Origin: Mansonella perstans
Taxonomy: Eukaryota; Nematoda; Chromadorea; Rhabditida; Onchocercidae
Length of the DNA: 64,000 nucleotides
Direction: 5' to 3'
Assembly: GCA_037074765.1 (NCBI GenBank)
Contig: JBAMDO010000260.1
Coordinates: forward strand, 1-64,000
The translations under genes and the position numbers were made by a program. The notes under the pieces are model-generated. The model worked only from the letters and a program-made list of their open reading frames with translations, was not told the origin of the DNA and made no database searches. Below, in pieces: positions 13,801 through 27,509 of this stretch (position 1 is its first letter; each line of letters starts with the position of its first letter).

Positions 13801-14525
13801 TATAGTGGAAGAAAAACATGAAAAAAAGAATTAGAAACCTGTTCACCGGTGAATGGTGAATCAGGATGCATATACAGTCGATTACGTGGTGTTGGTTCAG
13901 CTTTGCCGGCTGTTAACCAGGATGATTTATTATAAATATACCGGTAACGTCGATTGTCCACCGGAACAACATCCAGAAACACATAATAAAATACATTCGG
14001 TTCACAACCATTAAAACTTAATTTCATAGTCGGAAACATACGCCTATAATAATAATTAAGCACTTTACTATAATTATTAATGATTAAAATAATTTCAACA
14101 AATTTTCACTTTATTAATAATTAAATTCTAAAAAATAATTTAAGAGACAATTTTCAAATTTCCGAAGTTAGACAAACTAATTTGATAGCCAATCAAAATG
14201 AACCATTTTTATTTTAAAATAAAAATGGTAATTTTGAAATTTGTCTTGTTTTTTTTCAATAAAAAGTTTTTAAACTATTTCAAAAAATTTTAATTTTTTT
14301 TTCCTTCACAAAATATAATTTTTGTTTTATGTAAGCACATTATTGTTCAATTTAAAAAAAGTAAGCAATCTAGTTTTCAACTCTTCAAATTTTCGATTTT
14401 GAATTTCATTTTATTACAAATTTACTTCTAGCTAATCATCTAATCATATGTACTTGACATTTTATTTTAATCATACCATTCTGATAACATTTTCATTACT
14501 ATCGCATTAATGGTATTGACTAAAA

Positions 14526-14556
<31 letters not shown>

Positions 14557-17500
14557 AAACATCAAATAACATCTTAATTCCTTTGGAATTAATTATTTAG
14601 TTTCAATTTTACTTTCTTTTACAAATTTACTCTTATTCATTTCTTCAATCACTGATGCCTTGTCTTGACATTTAATCATTTTGGTTCATAATATTCTCAT
14701 ATTCCATTATGTATCATTTCAATGTTCATTGATTAAAATAAATCAAATAACAAATAGTGCCATTTTAATTCCCTTCAAATTTAATTATTCAAATTTAATT
14801 TTTCAACAAACATGTTTTTGATTACCAATCTTTGTGTTAAAATATTTTTTCACAAGTACGGTATTTGCAGAAATTTTTACATCAATGACCAGTGGCAATA
14901 ATAATAATAAAAGATTTGGAGATATTCTGCAATATTTGACGACATATTTGTGGGTGAACATATCATATACATAAATGTGTGTGTGTGTGTGTGTGTGTTT
15001 GCATGTGAGTGAATGCAATAAATGTGTTTGTGTTTATAGAATATGATCATAAAAATCTCGCCATTAATTGCTATCATTGATGAATGATAAAGGATTAGGA
15101 ATAATAAATGAGAATCTAAAAAGGGGGACATAAGACTATATATTGATTAGAAATGGAAAATTTAAAGGATCATTGGAAAAATGATTATTTAAATAACAAT
15201 TTAAAATTGACAAGAAAATTAAATATTAAAATTAAAACAGTTATTTATTTATTTGTTATTAATGTGCAAGTTTTTTTTTTCTGCTAATTAATTTTAAATT
15301 GTAATTATTAGCAAAAATGCTATACAGAATACTCTATATTCTTGCTAAATACAAGATTAGTGAGCAAGTATTACTGTTTCATCATTTTACATGGATTACT
15401 CTATCATCATGATATGTGAAGAACAAAGCGAATGAAAAAATTTTCACATAGAAATGATCAATTATTTAATGACCAAGTAGTAGTATATAAATCAATAAAT
15501 TTACCCATAATTAGGTTACCGTGAGAAGTGATTAAAACTTAATTTATTGTTTGGGAAAAAATTACCACTTTTTTTTTGGTGTACCGTAACTTATCAATAT
15601 GAATAATGGTGGGGTATAATGTAAATACACCTGTTAATTCATTTACTACTTGGATAATAATTAATTACCCAATTTTCAAATCTTTTTTTTTTGTGCGCCT
15701 TTAAGTATCTTTTTAAGTTTTCAAAAAATTTTGCTCACTAAATATGCATACTTTAAATGATACAGGAAGACTGAAAAGTTCGAATCAGCTTTATTCTGAT
15801 AATCATTTCCCAAAATATAAAAACCATTTGCTCAATAATTGCTTAACTATGTGCTTAATTAATGCTCGTACTTCACTAATTGCCTGAAAAAATCATTCTA
15901 AGAAATTTGTTTTTTTCCACTTGTGAATTTATTAATTTATGCATTATTATTGCTAACAAAATATTAATTTGTGCATTCAATTACTAATCAAAAATATTAA
16001 TTTATATATTCAATTACTACTTTTTCAATTAAATCCTGTTGAATTTTTCCCCTTACAGTATTGTAACCTCTGGTACTAAATGAGTTTGCAAGATGAAAGA
16101 TTAAAAAGATGAAAAGACGAAGTCGTAAAAATTGCTCTCTGATTGCTGGTACATTTTTTCCGCCGAATAATTACAAAGAAAAGAAAAAAGAGAAGTTGTG
16201 ATTAAAGTTTTTAATTGATTTGAAATGAAATGAATTGAATTAAATTAAATTAAAATAACGAGTAAAAGTTAAACTATTTCTCTTCCATTCTGTTCAAAAC
16301 TGGCCAACAGTCAAATTGTATATGTTGTATGCTCATTCAGGTTAATATATAATTAACTGTTGATTTAATGTTTTTCTTTAAAGCTACTGTAAACATTATA
16401 ATAGTGTTAAAATCAATATCATTGATTGATTGAATTTTTTTTTTTCAAATTATTGCGATATAATAACTTTACGAATAGACAAATAATAATTCTATGCTTT
16501 TAAATCTTCAAAATTTCATAATTATCATTTATTAAGTAATTAAACCTGTTTTAGCATTTAAATATTATTTGCATATGACGATTTGCTTGTATATGGCATT
16601 TTCAAGAAAAATTTTTTTTAACAAAATTTAAAATGACTTTTTGCACAACTGTGATTTCTAATACTATGTGCAAACAATTCAAGCAAAATTTAAAATTAAC
16701 TAAAGAGTCCTAGGATATTAGTAGTAAAAATATACAGTAGTATATGAATATAACAATAATGATCAATTTGATCCAATCTTATGGATATATGTATGTCTAT
16801 TTTTGTGCTTTATTTGTATCTGTAATAATAAAGGATATCTATTATAAAGCATTTAGCATAGTTTAATTAAGGCAGTGTATAGAAATATTTGTTAAATGTA
16901 TTACTGTAGTTGTTATCAAATGACAAAAAATTTTCAGGTAGGGTTACAAATAATGTCCATCCATTGGTGCTAAGTAATAATTATAGCAAAAAATTTAATA
17001 ATAATCTTCTTCCATTCAATAAATCGATTATTTTTAATATCGATTGCATTGAGTGTAATTTCAAAAAATTTCCAATATTACATTTCAGAATTTAAAAAAA
17101 GAAAAAAAAACGAAGAAAGAGGAAAATTCGATAGAAAAAAAGACAGATTGTTGTATTAGATAATGATGATTTCCTGTTGAATGCTTTCTTTGATGATTGA
17201 AAAACTTTATCATCACCATCATCATCACTATCATCATCATCATTATTACCATCATCATTATCATCATCATCTTCATCATCATCATCATCATCATCATCAG
17301 CTTGTTGTTATCAAGCTATGAAATATGAGGAAAATAATCACCAATATGGATATCTGCATGTTTCAAATAAAACTTAACGAAAATTCTCAAATTTAAAAAT
17401 GCTGAAAATTATCATTAAAATCATACAGTAGTTAATTAATGATAAGGTATGAAACTTTTGGTTTTGTTAAAAAAGCTATGAGACTTTTAGTTTTGATTAA

Positions 17501-19910
17501 AACAAAAATTTTTTTTGTGAATGAAATTAATTATATTCAATTAATTATTTATTATTTTAATTCTTTCCCTTTTTTGTTTTCTTTTTACCTTAAATGCATG
17601 TATTGTAAAAATTACCACATTGGAATTGTCGAATGTTACAAAAATAATTTTGCGTATTTTCTAATAAATGTTTGATAAAAAAGTGACAAGCAAAGTCTTG
17701 TTTATGCAAATTATTTTTTTTAATATTTACTAATTGCAATAAAAATAAAATAAAAAATAAAAATAATTGTAATGATAATTTTAGCTTTAAGTAATTCAAG
17801 CAAATTACACTCATTGCTTTTATTTATTTTTAAGCATTCTAATTTGCCCTTTTTTTTTAAAATTCTATCATATTAATTTTATAACAGTTAATAAATTTAC
17901 TTCGCTTACATTGAAATTTAATTGGGAATGCATCAAAATACAAATTTGAAATAAAATGTAAACAGTTAAAAAGCAATTTGCAGATTGCGATCATCGTTTT
18001 CAAATGTGGTAAAAGTAATTTAACAAATTGCGCCAACTATTTTAAATGTATGCTATAGTTTTAACTGAATTGATTGAAAGAAATGAATAGGAATTATTAA
18101 GCAAATTATTTGTTACTGACTATGCCAATAGCCATTTGGCGGAATATTTTTGCCGCTGTAATTACTATGCTACTTTTTCATCTTTTATCGTTTTCAATTT
18201 TTCCCCTCTGTCACACACTATCGGCCGCCGCCCATTGTCACTATCGCCTATCAACTCTTGCTTGCACTCTTTCTTTGACATCAAAATGTCGTCCATACAA
18301 ATTGTCACCAATCAAAGAAAGCATTCCAATACAAATGACATTTTGCTAAAAATTAATAATTTTTTTTTTTATATTGAAACAATTTAAGATATAGATAACA
18401 GAACATGCAAAACAAATGCTCACTTTCATGCATAATGATTAAAATTTAATTGGTGAACGAAATTTCTTTGCAAATTATGTATATCACTCTATAAATTACT
18501 TAATTACTTTACGTACTAGTTCATACATTACTAATATATTACTTTACATAACACTTTATACATTACTTAATTACTGATATAAATCTAAACTATTTGTAAT
18601 GAATCATTTAAGAATACGTGATTTTGAAATTATAAAAATCTTCGTTTAACGGAATGAACGTATTAGTCCAAATCAAATTGGAATATCAGTTGCACAATGG
18701 TACTTCAAAGACACTTGGAGGAGAAAAAATCGACGTAATAGTAATAAAGCAAAGTTATTTGGTGACACTATGCATATAGAATATCAGTTTCTTCAATTAA
18801 ATTTATCTTAGGTCATTTTTTATTTATTTGGTGCTGCAAGTAGTACTGAGGTAATATTTTAGTATTGCTGCGTTAAGTGAAGAAAATTTAAGCAGCAACT
18901 TTAAATCTTAACAGAATTATGGTATTAATGAAAAAATTTAATTATCCTAAATTTGATTATTTAATTGTTCTAAAACAAATTAATTTCACTTTTTTTTTCA
19001 TTTCAGTCTTCGTATTAGAAATAATTTAGTTTCAATAAAGCAAGAGGAAAATAGCTCAGATAAGCTTTAAAAGTACAAATTACTATTTGAAATTTTCAGA
19101 AATGCAATAAACTTATCAAAACTCATCGATAAATTGAATAAAAATTGATAAGCAATAATTAAACATTGATGCTACCCAATACATATTAAATTCAAGATTA
19201 TAAAATTGCCGAAATTTCTTACAATTTAAATAAAATTAAATTTTTCAAATTTGAAAAGCACATTTGAAAATTTCCATTAATTTTAAAACTATTCATTTAA
19301 ACTTTAAGTTAAATTTTTTTTTTTGGTTGCCAATTGATAAATTAATTATATTTTGATTAAAATATATTGCAAACATTAGTTGTCAAATCAAACAATGTAT
19401 ATCACACTATTATATCAGACAGTGTATATCACATTATTATTATATCAGAAAATGTATATCATATTATTATTATAAACAATAAAAAAAAAAAATAATTTAC
19501 CGTCCACTTTTGGTAATGATCATTTCCGTGCTAAGCTCATAAAATTTATTCCATAATTCGCGTCCTTCTAATCGACAAGTAACATGTCGAAGAATGGATG
19601 AATTTCCGGGTAATGGTGATGTTTTTGGTAACTGTTCCATTGCGGTACTTTCACATTCTTCTGATTCTCCAGTAGTATCCTTCGTAGTATCACCACCACC
19701 GTAATTCCTACTAGTTCCGGCAGCAGCAATTGTTGTCGTTCTTTCTTCAACTTTCTCATTCGTATCATCCATATCCAACAAATGATCAATCATAAATTTA
19801 AACCGTTTTCGTGCTGCCAAATCTAGTGGAATATCAGGAAAATTTTCGGATACCGGAATATTTGCATGTATTGTTGTAGCTATTGGACGTTTTTCACCTG
19901 TCCTAGCCAT
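10837..19910 (-). CDS. mab-9: T-box transcription factor of the TBX20/MAB-9 class
   Basis: Seven minus-strand exons join in frame to about 459 residues: 19501-19910, 13839-14043, 13540-13608, 13369-13446, 12641-12813, 11759-11841, 10837-11198. The T-box spans roughly residues 112-305, with hallmark stretches [85 protein letters not shown] and NPFAKGFRD. The PVDN.RYRY..SSW pattern is characteristic of TBX20, whose C. elegans member is MAB-9 (hindgut and neuronal fate); orthology is inferred. An eh1-like segment, FKFMIDHLL (about residues 37-45), suggests Groucho-type corepressor binding. The C-terminus has a poly-Thr run. Intron 1 is about 5.5 kb. The intron after 13369 appears to start with GC. 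An acceptor precedes the exon at 19964-19965, and the frame stays open up to it, so an upstream coding exon cannot be excluded. Confidence 0.88.
10915..10990. repeat. Trinucleotide tract coding poly-Thr in the T-box gene
   Basis: GTA/GTT-type triplets on the plus strand read as ACN threonine codons on the minus strand. They give the run of mainly threonine near residues 405-429 of the T-box protein. Opposite-strand reading gives a Val run that is only a shadow. Confidence 0.75.
13045..13200. repeat. Degenerate tandem repeat in a T-box gene intron
   Basis: Five or so imperfect units of about 25-35 bases, each built around the words AGTTAGCTATTAATTGATAA. Confidence 0.6.
17209..17299. repeat. 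ATC/ATT trinucleotide microsatellite
   Basis: About 90 bases of CAT/ATC triplets with ATT and ACC interruptions, reading as a poly-Met frame on the minus strand that is not a gene. Confidence 0.85.
19388..19474. repeat. Three-copy tandem repeat, 27-30 bp unit
   Basis: Three successive units start at 19388, 19415 and 19445, each containing ATGTATATCA and ending in an ATT-rich stretch. Confidence 0.7.
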
Positions 19911-19964
19911 AATTGTTAATTGATTGATAGATCGTATGTATTCCAAGATAGATCGTAGAATTTC

Positions 19965-22900
19965 TGCAAAAATTTGATTTCTTTTTTAACTTTACTTCTT
20001 ATAGTTTGTTTTGTTGGTTTACTATAAAAACTACAAATAATAGAATAACGTGTAAAGCAGCAATTCTTTACTGTTTTACATAAGTATTTTTTCCTTTCAA
20101 TGAATTATAACTGAAATGTGGAAATATTTTAAAGAATTTTTGAATCCTGAAATATCTGGAAAATTTGGAAAAGTCTGGAAAAATTGAAATCTAGAAATCT
20201 CTTGAAAAAATTTTTGACCGAATTTCCTTTTCTTATATCTATTAAATGTCGATCACAAAAAAATATGATGAAATTGAAAAATTTATCCCATTGGAATCAT
20301 CACCATCAGATAATATCATCATCATGTTTTTAATTCAAAAATATCATTGATAAGATTGATTGTGTATAATTTGTTAACTTACTGCTATCACAATCATTCA
20401 AATATTAATTTTCATAATTGTACAGACACTATCATCGAATTATAACTATCACTTAAAGTAATAATAATGTCATGTTATTAATTCGCAAATATCATGACAT
20501 GAATAAATTTGTATAACTTGTTAACTTACAGCTACCACAATCATTCAAATCTTAATTTTCATAATTTGACTGAATGAAAGGAAAAGAGGAGTAAGAGAAG
20601 AGAGAGGAGATTGGAATTTAGCGAGAATGAATAAAATGATTGAAATAAACTACTGCTAACAACTGCCACTGAACCAACAACAACAAATCGTTCATTGGGT
20701 GAGCTGTCAAAAAGGGGCGGATATGACAGCAACCGTTGAACCAATGATGTGACAACATTAAATGTGTTGACGATTTAAAAAAAAAAAAAAAAAAAAAAAA
20801 GGAAAGGAAAGACGAAAAGGATGAAATAGATAAATTTAAGCTGAAAATGGATTTAGAAAATTTGGTTGATTGGTGATATAATAATGATTATTTAGAGAAA
20901 ATAATAACGATAATATCGACAAAAACAACAACAACAATAACAACAGCAACAGTAAAATTAGTGACAACAACGACAACAACAACAGATAAGTTTAATAATA
21001 GATACCTATCATAAATGAGTTTCTCAGATATATTTATTAAATGTTATACTTTTTTCCTTACTAAGTTTATTTTGAATTTATTTATTGAAGATTATTGATC
21101 TAACACATTTCGTTTTTTTTTTTCCGACAAATATAAAATTGTGGAATTATTTTACAGAAAAATAATTGCCATTAAAATTATAAGAGTATGTTTTTCTTTT
21201 CCTCGAATTGGCAAATTATTTTACTTTTAATTTCAATCTACTTATTGTTCATGATTAATTTAGCATTTGTAAAGATTTTTTTTATAACGATAGCAAAATT
21301 TCAACAAAAAGACATAAGTAAGTTCTCTTAGAAGTGTTTTTATTTTAAGCCATGAAGTGAAATCACTTCAGTGAATGTTCTTCAAAAATTTCACATTTGA
21401 ATAAATTTCAATTGCTCATTTTTTAATAAATAAAATTAAGAAAGTATACTCTAATTGAAATAGTTTTTTTAAATAAGATCAATATAAGAATTATTGAAAA
21501 AAAGACATAATGCGAATCATTTCGTGAAATATTTCAATTATATGTTTAGTGACAAACTTTTTTGCCGTGTTTAATTAAGTGGTAAAAATTAATAAAAAAC
21601 TAATTACAAATGATTGTAAATGATGCAAATTACCAAATAACATTTGGTGACAAAGTTCTTTTTCTTTTTTTTTTTTATAAGTAATTAAGTGATAAAAGTT
21701 ATTAACTAATGATAAATAATTGTCAATGATAAAAATTACCAAATAATAATAAATGATTTTTGTAGCTGATTACAAAGTGATGAAAAAATCAAAATAATGA
21801 ATGGAATTTAGTATTTGTTGATATTAAGTCTAAATATTTGTCATGGATATGGACAAGCTTGGACATATCGAATGCTTGAATTCCCTATAGCATTACTTAT
21901 AACAACTTGAAATTATGCATCTAAGATGACAAGTAAGGAAACCTGAATTCCTTTTATGATAGATATGCTTCTAGAATAACCTGAATTTCTTTTCAAGCAT
22001 AATCATTGCGAGATTTGAATTTCATTTATAATAGCATTGCAATTAACCTGCAATTAACCTCAACATATTCTAACAGCATTTTTCTTGCTATTTAATTAGC
22101 CTAAAATTGTTGACTCAGGTGATCTTGGAATTTATTTTTATATGACAGGCTAAATTTGCTTTTATTGCAGTGTATTTTTTGACAAAGCAAAATTTTTGTT
22201 CCACAATAATATTGTAAAATGCAAATTTGCTATTCAAATAAGAACTAATTGCTGACAAGTAATTTTTATTTAAATAGTAAATAATATTTGTTCAGCAAAT
22301 TTCATTAAAATTAAATGCTAATTTAAGCACTTGTGTTTGTATGAAATATTTTTTTTAATTTGTATATTCACTGCTTTTTTTTTTGTTTTTTATTCAATGA
22401 TAATTGTCTTTACAGTTTTTGTTGAAGAAGACAAGAGAGGGAGAGAAAAGAAGAAAGCAGAAGAGAAAGGAAATTTTAGAACAGTAATTTTTTGAGAGAT
22501 GATTGGATTAAAAATATTTCACATTCGTTCAATAACCACCATATATGAATCCAATTGTCAATGATGTGGAAGAAAAGAAGAGAAATAATACCAAAAAAAA
22601 AATGAAAAGAATATTTTCAAAAAAGTACGGTAATTTTTTGCGCATTGCTTTTTTGTTTGCCGCTAAGGCCTTTGCTCACACGCTAATATCTAATGCAAAA
22701 ATCTTTCAGGCCTTAAAGCTTAAAGCCTTAAATATTTGGAAAGAATCTGCATATGCAAAAAGATTGTTCTTTTTCAGAAGAAAGAGCTTTAATAGGCTTA
22801 AAGATAAATTTTATAATGCTTTTCCAATGTGGCAGACGTAAGAAAAGCCGAAGAATAGGCGGAATTTGATTATGGAAAAACGAAATTTGGCTTGTTCAAT

Positions 22901-25900
22901 TGGTGCTCATTATGCTAATCACTATAACATTCTGTTTTGTCATTTCAATTTTTTTTTCTATTCTTAAAACCTTTTAAATCGTTTCCTTTTTATAAATCAA
23001 ATAGACTTAGTTAAATGCTCCATCATCATATACCATACTTTCCAAAAAGGCTTAAGAAAAAGCAAAACATCAAACGATTACATATAGTTTTAAAAATATT
23101 TAAAATACTAAGATACTAAGAGCAAATAGAAATTATTCTTTTTTTTTCGCTTTTACAACTTTTTCAAAAAATTAATTTTTATGGTCAAAGAAACCAAAAA
23201 AAACAAAATGGGAAAAATTACAGAAAAGGAAAATATATTTGTTTAATGAAAAAAATAAATAAAGGTTCAATGAGTAACAATTAATTAATTGGTTTAATAT
23301 GTAAATAAATAAGATAGTTTTTACTTTGATGGAAAATTAATTAGAAATTTTGACGATAACAAAATTTCAGTTTTTTAAAAATTTTGAAGTTAAAGAAAAT
23401 AAAATATTAATTGGCATAATGTTTTAGAAAACGTTTTACTACTAAAAATAGTTGCTGAAAATAATAGGAATTAATAGGAATACGATAATTTTACATTGAT
23501 TAAAATGAGCAACCAAAAAATTAATTAAGCCATTCTGAAATTCTGATTAATAAATGCAAGGACATTTCGAATGATTGAGATAAGCATGAGAAATGGGTGG
23601 TGTTGAAAATTCTCTGATTTACTTCATTGTATGTTGTTATCTCATTTATTGAGTTCCATATCATCAGAATTGTAATTTTTTAATTAAAAAATTAACAAAA
23701 TCTTAACCAGTAGTAGAAGCTAAATTTTAGTAAAAATAATACACTTTCCGATTCTGATATCTCTTTAAATTTTCTTATCATTTCCAATTAAATTTCGCAT
23801 CATTTTTAATATTATCATTTCCAAATTAAATTTCTCATTATTATTTCAGTTAAATTTCATACTATCATTTCCAGTTAAATTTCACATCCTTACTGCAGAA
23901 TAATTTTTTCAATTTTTAAATTTGCGCATAAAACTTTTCATAAAAGCAAACTTAACATCAAAAAAATTTAAACATTTAAATGAAAATTTTAAAATGAATT
24001 TCCAAAACGCTAATTTAGAAAAAAAAATGTTGAAATGATTGAATATAAAGTTAAAATTGATGATTTGAGCAATGAGAGAACTCAATTAAAGGCAAACATT
24101 TTCTTCAAACTCTCTTATCATTTCATCAGTTAAAAAAAAAGTTTTGACAAAATTTCAATTCATAAAACATTTTATTACAATAAAATTGATGAAAATTTTT
24201 TCTTGCTTCACCATAAATTGCATTGTTAAATCACTAATCAAAATTAGCAAAATAATTAATTCATAACAATAAATAATCAAATGATAAAATTATTTATAAG
24301 CAAATAATTAATTAACAATAAAGTAATTAAATAGTACTGGCCAAGTAACCAAATAGTAAAAAAAAATTGATTAATAACGAAGAATAGAATATTAACGGAT
24401 TAATTGAATTTAATAATTAAGATTCTAATTAATGAAAAGTATTTGCTCATATTGCTCTAACAAAATTAGAAGCAATAACAATAAGATTACTGTAAATAGT
24501 AGCGTAGTTTATATATGTATGCATCTGTATGCGTGTGTATGCATGTGTGTGTGCGTAAATTGAATTTTTAAAAAGAAAAAAAATTTTTTTTTTTTGTTTA
24601 TTTCTTCTTTTACTTTGATTCTTTTGATTCTGTACAAAAATAATTCACATAAAAATTTATCGGTTAGTTCTTTTTTTTGTGCCCGAAAGAAAAACTATTT
24701 ATGTTGATGAGATAGTTTTGAAAAATTGGAGAGTGAAAAAAAGGGCGAAAGAATGTGAAAGAAATGAAATGGACGATTTAGTTTATTAAAATGTGGTTTT
24801 TCTTTGGTTAATGTTTTATTGGAGAGAAGGAACGAACGACGACAACGACGACAACGACGACGATGTGATACACATTAGGGAATTAGTATCGTAGTAGAAA
24901 TAATGATGATGGTTGATAGTGGTATTGGTAATGGTGATAGTTTTTGATTATGTTAGATGATGATTATGGTAGTAGTGAAAGTAACGGTAATTGTAAAAGT
25001 AGTTCTAATATTATTGTATGTAGTCAACAAAAAAAAAGCAAAGAAAAAATATCATCTGTTCTCATGTTATTTTAAAAGTTTTTTTGTCGATTAAAATCAT
25101 TTTTCAAATTAAAAAAAACTTTGAATCCTCGATTGAATCGATCGTTTAAATTTAATTGATTGAAAAGAAGGAATTGAAAATTAAAAAATTGTTTATAAAT
25201 GCAAATTTATAATTTCAAAAAATTCATGGATATTATGAAAAAAAATTTTTTTGAATTATTCATTTTTTTTTTTGAAATAACTATTAAAAAAATGGGAAAA
25301 GAACAAAAAGAAAAATTTCATTTAATACTTGTTTGATCTGTGAAAGATTATTAATTTGAATATTTAGCAGCAAAGTAATGGTAATAACGATGGCTATAAT
25401 AAGTGGATGATACAGAATATTTTACGAAAACAACAATGGAATAATAATAATACTGCAATAATAATAATGGTAATAATACAGCACTAATAATAATGGTATA
25501 GCGAAAATAGTAATAATAATCACAAATCTTACAATAATTGACAGAATTAAAAAAACTTGAAAAACAATTTGAAATACATAAAGTTAAAAATAGTTAACAA
25601 AAAGAAAACCAGAAACTTATGATCATTTTTAATTTAATATTTCACAAAAAAAAAACTATTAATCATCAAATTATTCACAATTCTAAAATTATAATGATTT
25701 TTCAAAAAAAAAATCAATTCAGCAAAATAAACATTTTTTACTGAAATTTCTAATTTTAATTTTAAATTGCCAAAAAAGGAAATTTGAGGGCATAAGCAAA
25801 ACACATTTAATATGAATAATTAATCAAAAAAAAAATTCATATTTTGCTAAATTAATCTTTAATTAATTAAATTAAGCAGAAGATATAATTTAGTCAAATT

Positions 25901-26570
25901 TTTTTTTGTTTATTTAATGATATTGTTCAAATATAATTCATTTTTATATTTTTCAAATAATGAAATGAATTGAAAATATTTTACGGGAAATCTATGGTGT
26001 ATATCATTAGAGCAAATGCAACTAAAATCTAAATGAATTCCCAATTGTAATTCTCCAATTTCAATTCCTATCGCTTTAATGTCATCCGTCATCTTTCCTT
26101 CCATAACTGGAAACCCCAAAATATTCATCCCAATATCAACTGAACTAAAAACCACCACCACCACTAAAACCACATCGCTCAAACATCTCTTTTCACTTGG
26201 TGGCGACAATGACCGAGTGCTTTTCAACGAATTGCCTTTCATACCGAGATTTACTAGCATGATATTAGTCATCAGTCAAATCTTATGTCATTTCTCGAAT
26301 AGTTTATCCCATTCTTATCTATTTTGTGCTTTTCTCTTATTTCAAAATCATCAATGAGTAAATGAATATGCATTTGATGTGTGTGTGTGTGTGTGTTTGA
26401 GTGTGTATATGTTATATATGTATGTATGTATGATGCATTACATGACTATCATCCAAAGCTTAGGCATCAATTTGTCAACTAAACGAATGATAAATTAATC
26501 ACCTTCTATCCTATACGACAATTACTACTACTATTATTTGCTACCACTACTTCTAACTACTTACCATTCG
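19965..26570. other. Upstream region of the T-box gene, no gene seen
   Basis: Mostly AT-rich sequence with simple repeats. A patch at about 20570-20760 is less AT-rich and is a reasonable place for the T-box promoter, but no motif proves it. Triplet tracts occur at about 20920-20990 (CAA-type), 24835-24865 (GAC-type) and 25380-25520 (AAT-type). ORFs at 22545-22841 and 25910-26357 have no splice context or recognisable domain. Confidence 0.45.
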
Positions 26571-26571
26571 T

Positions 26572-26705
26572 GTGGTAAATCGCTTTTCCTAATCAGGCAA
26601 GAAATCTGTTCATCCTGGTACATATCAACCCCGTTTCAGGATTAATTGTCATCCGAATATAACTGATTGCACACCATTTGAATGAAAATGGTATATGCTA
26701 TTTTA
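26572..26705 (-). other. Exon-like island, gene unknown
   Basis: On the minus strand this GC-richer patch ends at a strong donor (GTAAGT, just below 26568). It is open in two frames for 18-33 codons, with peptide-like reads such as YIRMTINPETGLICT and QDEQISCLIRKSDLPHE. The frames conflict and no family was recognised. It may be an exon of an undetected minus-strand gene together with the island at 27363-27509. Confidence 0.3.
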
Positions 26706-27362
26706 AAATCGAACATTTCAAAATGTAATTAATCATTTTCATTTAAGCTTCTAAAATTCGCATTTTAAAATTTTAAAACCATTAAATGTTAAAATGCAAT
26801 TCATTTTATAAAATGGTAAGAAAATTAGGTGGAAGCAGTTGTTTAATTGACGAAATGATTGGAAGTGAAATTGGAAATGGATTATTAAAATTAAAAAAAG
26901 TGTTAAGTATTAGTTTAATTACATTCTGGATAAAACTGTGTTATGAATCATGCTTTTTTACATAAAAAAACAAAACAATTATTGTTTAGAGAAATTAATT
27001 GAATTTATCCAATTTTCATTTATTTCCCTTCAAACCAATCAATTTTTTTTTGCTTTTGTTAAATTTGCTCATTTCTAGCTAAACATATGGATTTTTTTTT
27101 TAATTGTTAAATTTTTTCGGAGCAGAAAAATTGAATGAAAAGTTTTGTGCTATTTCAAAATTCAAAATGAACTTTTAATAATGACTTCAAAATATTTGTT
27201 TAATTTTATTTATCATTTACATGTGGCATACGCTAAAATTCTTAGGATTAGAAATATTTATTCATGAATGTTCTAGAATGACTGAGATGGCTATCATTAA
27301 TCAGAAATTTATCAAATTTATCAAAAATAGTGATTCCTGTTGCAGATTCACCATTTAAAGAT

Positions 27363-27509
27363 TTAAAGATTTTTTGCTACAATGGATATTCTTTCCAGGT
27401 GCAGGGTGTGACGAGCCGTAATGATATGACGATGTTTCTCAAGTGCATTGTGATAGCCGTGATGATACAATGACGCATTTTCATCGGTGTCATCAAAATG
27501 AAATGGAAT
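27363..27509 (-). other. Putative coding exon, gene unknown
   Basis: A minus-strand acceptor (ATTTTTAG) is followed by 48 open codons and a TAA. The codon make-up is far from the AT-rich surroundings and the peptide is His-rich, with a stretch HNALEKHRHIITARHTLHLE. The first part faintly recalls the basic region of bHLH proteins (H-N-x-L-E-K-H-R), but the following residues do not fit. It could be a terminal exon or could splice onward at a weak donor. No partner exon could be assigned. Confidence 0.4.

Larger units (their letters stand above)
14044..19500. other. Large first intron of the T-box gene
   Basis: About 5.5 kb, AT-rich, no recognisable exon on either strand. It holds a short GT run (about 14976-14998), an ATC/ATT triplet tract (17209-17299) and a tandem repeat at 19388-19474. 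A less AT-rich patch at about 18110-18310 has overlapping ORFs but no splice or family support. Long first introns of developmental transcription factors often carry enhancers; that is inference. Confidence 0.5.

Noticed and set aside
17085..17297. Minus ORF of repeated Met
   Set aside because: Comes from the ATC/ATT microsatellite.
18110..18387. Overlapping plus ORFs of 79 and 83 residues in T-box intron 1
   Set aside because: Two frames compete, neither has a family match or splice context; the region is intronic.
22545..22841. 98-residue Lys/Phe-rich plus ORF
   Set aside because: AT-rich low-complexity composition with repeated AGGCCTT/AAAGC words; no acceptor near the ATG and no domain.
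25910..26357. Overlapping ORFs of 120 (-) and 92 (+) residues
   Set aside because: Both strands open over the same patch, partly a CCA/TTG triplet run; no splice support and no recognised domain.
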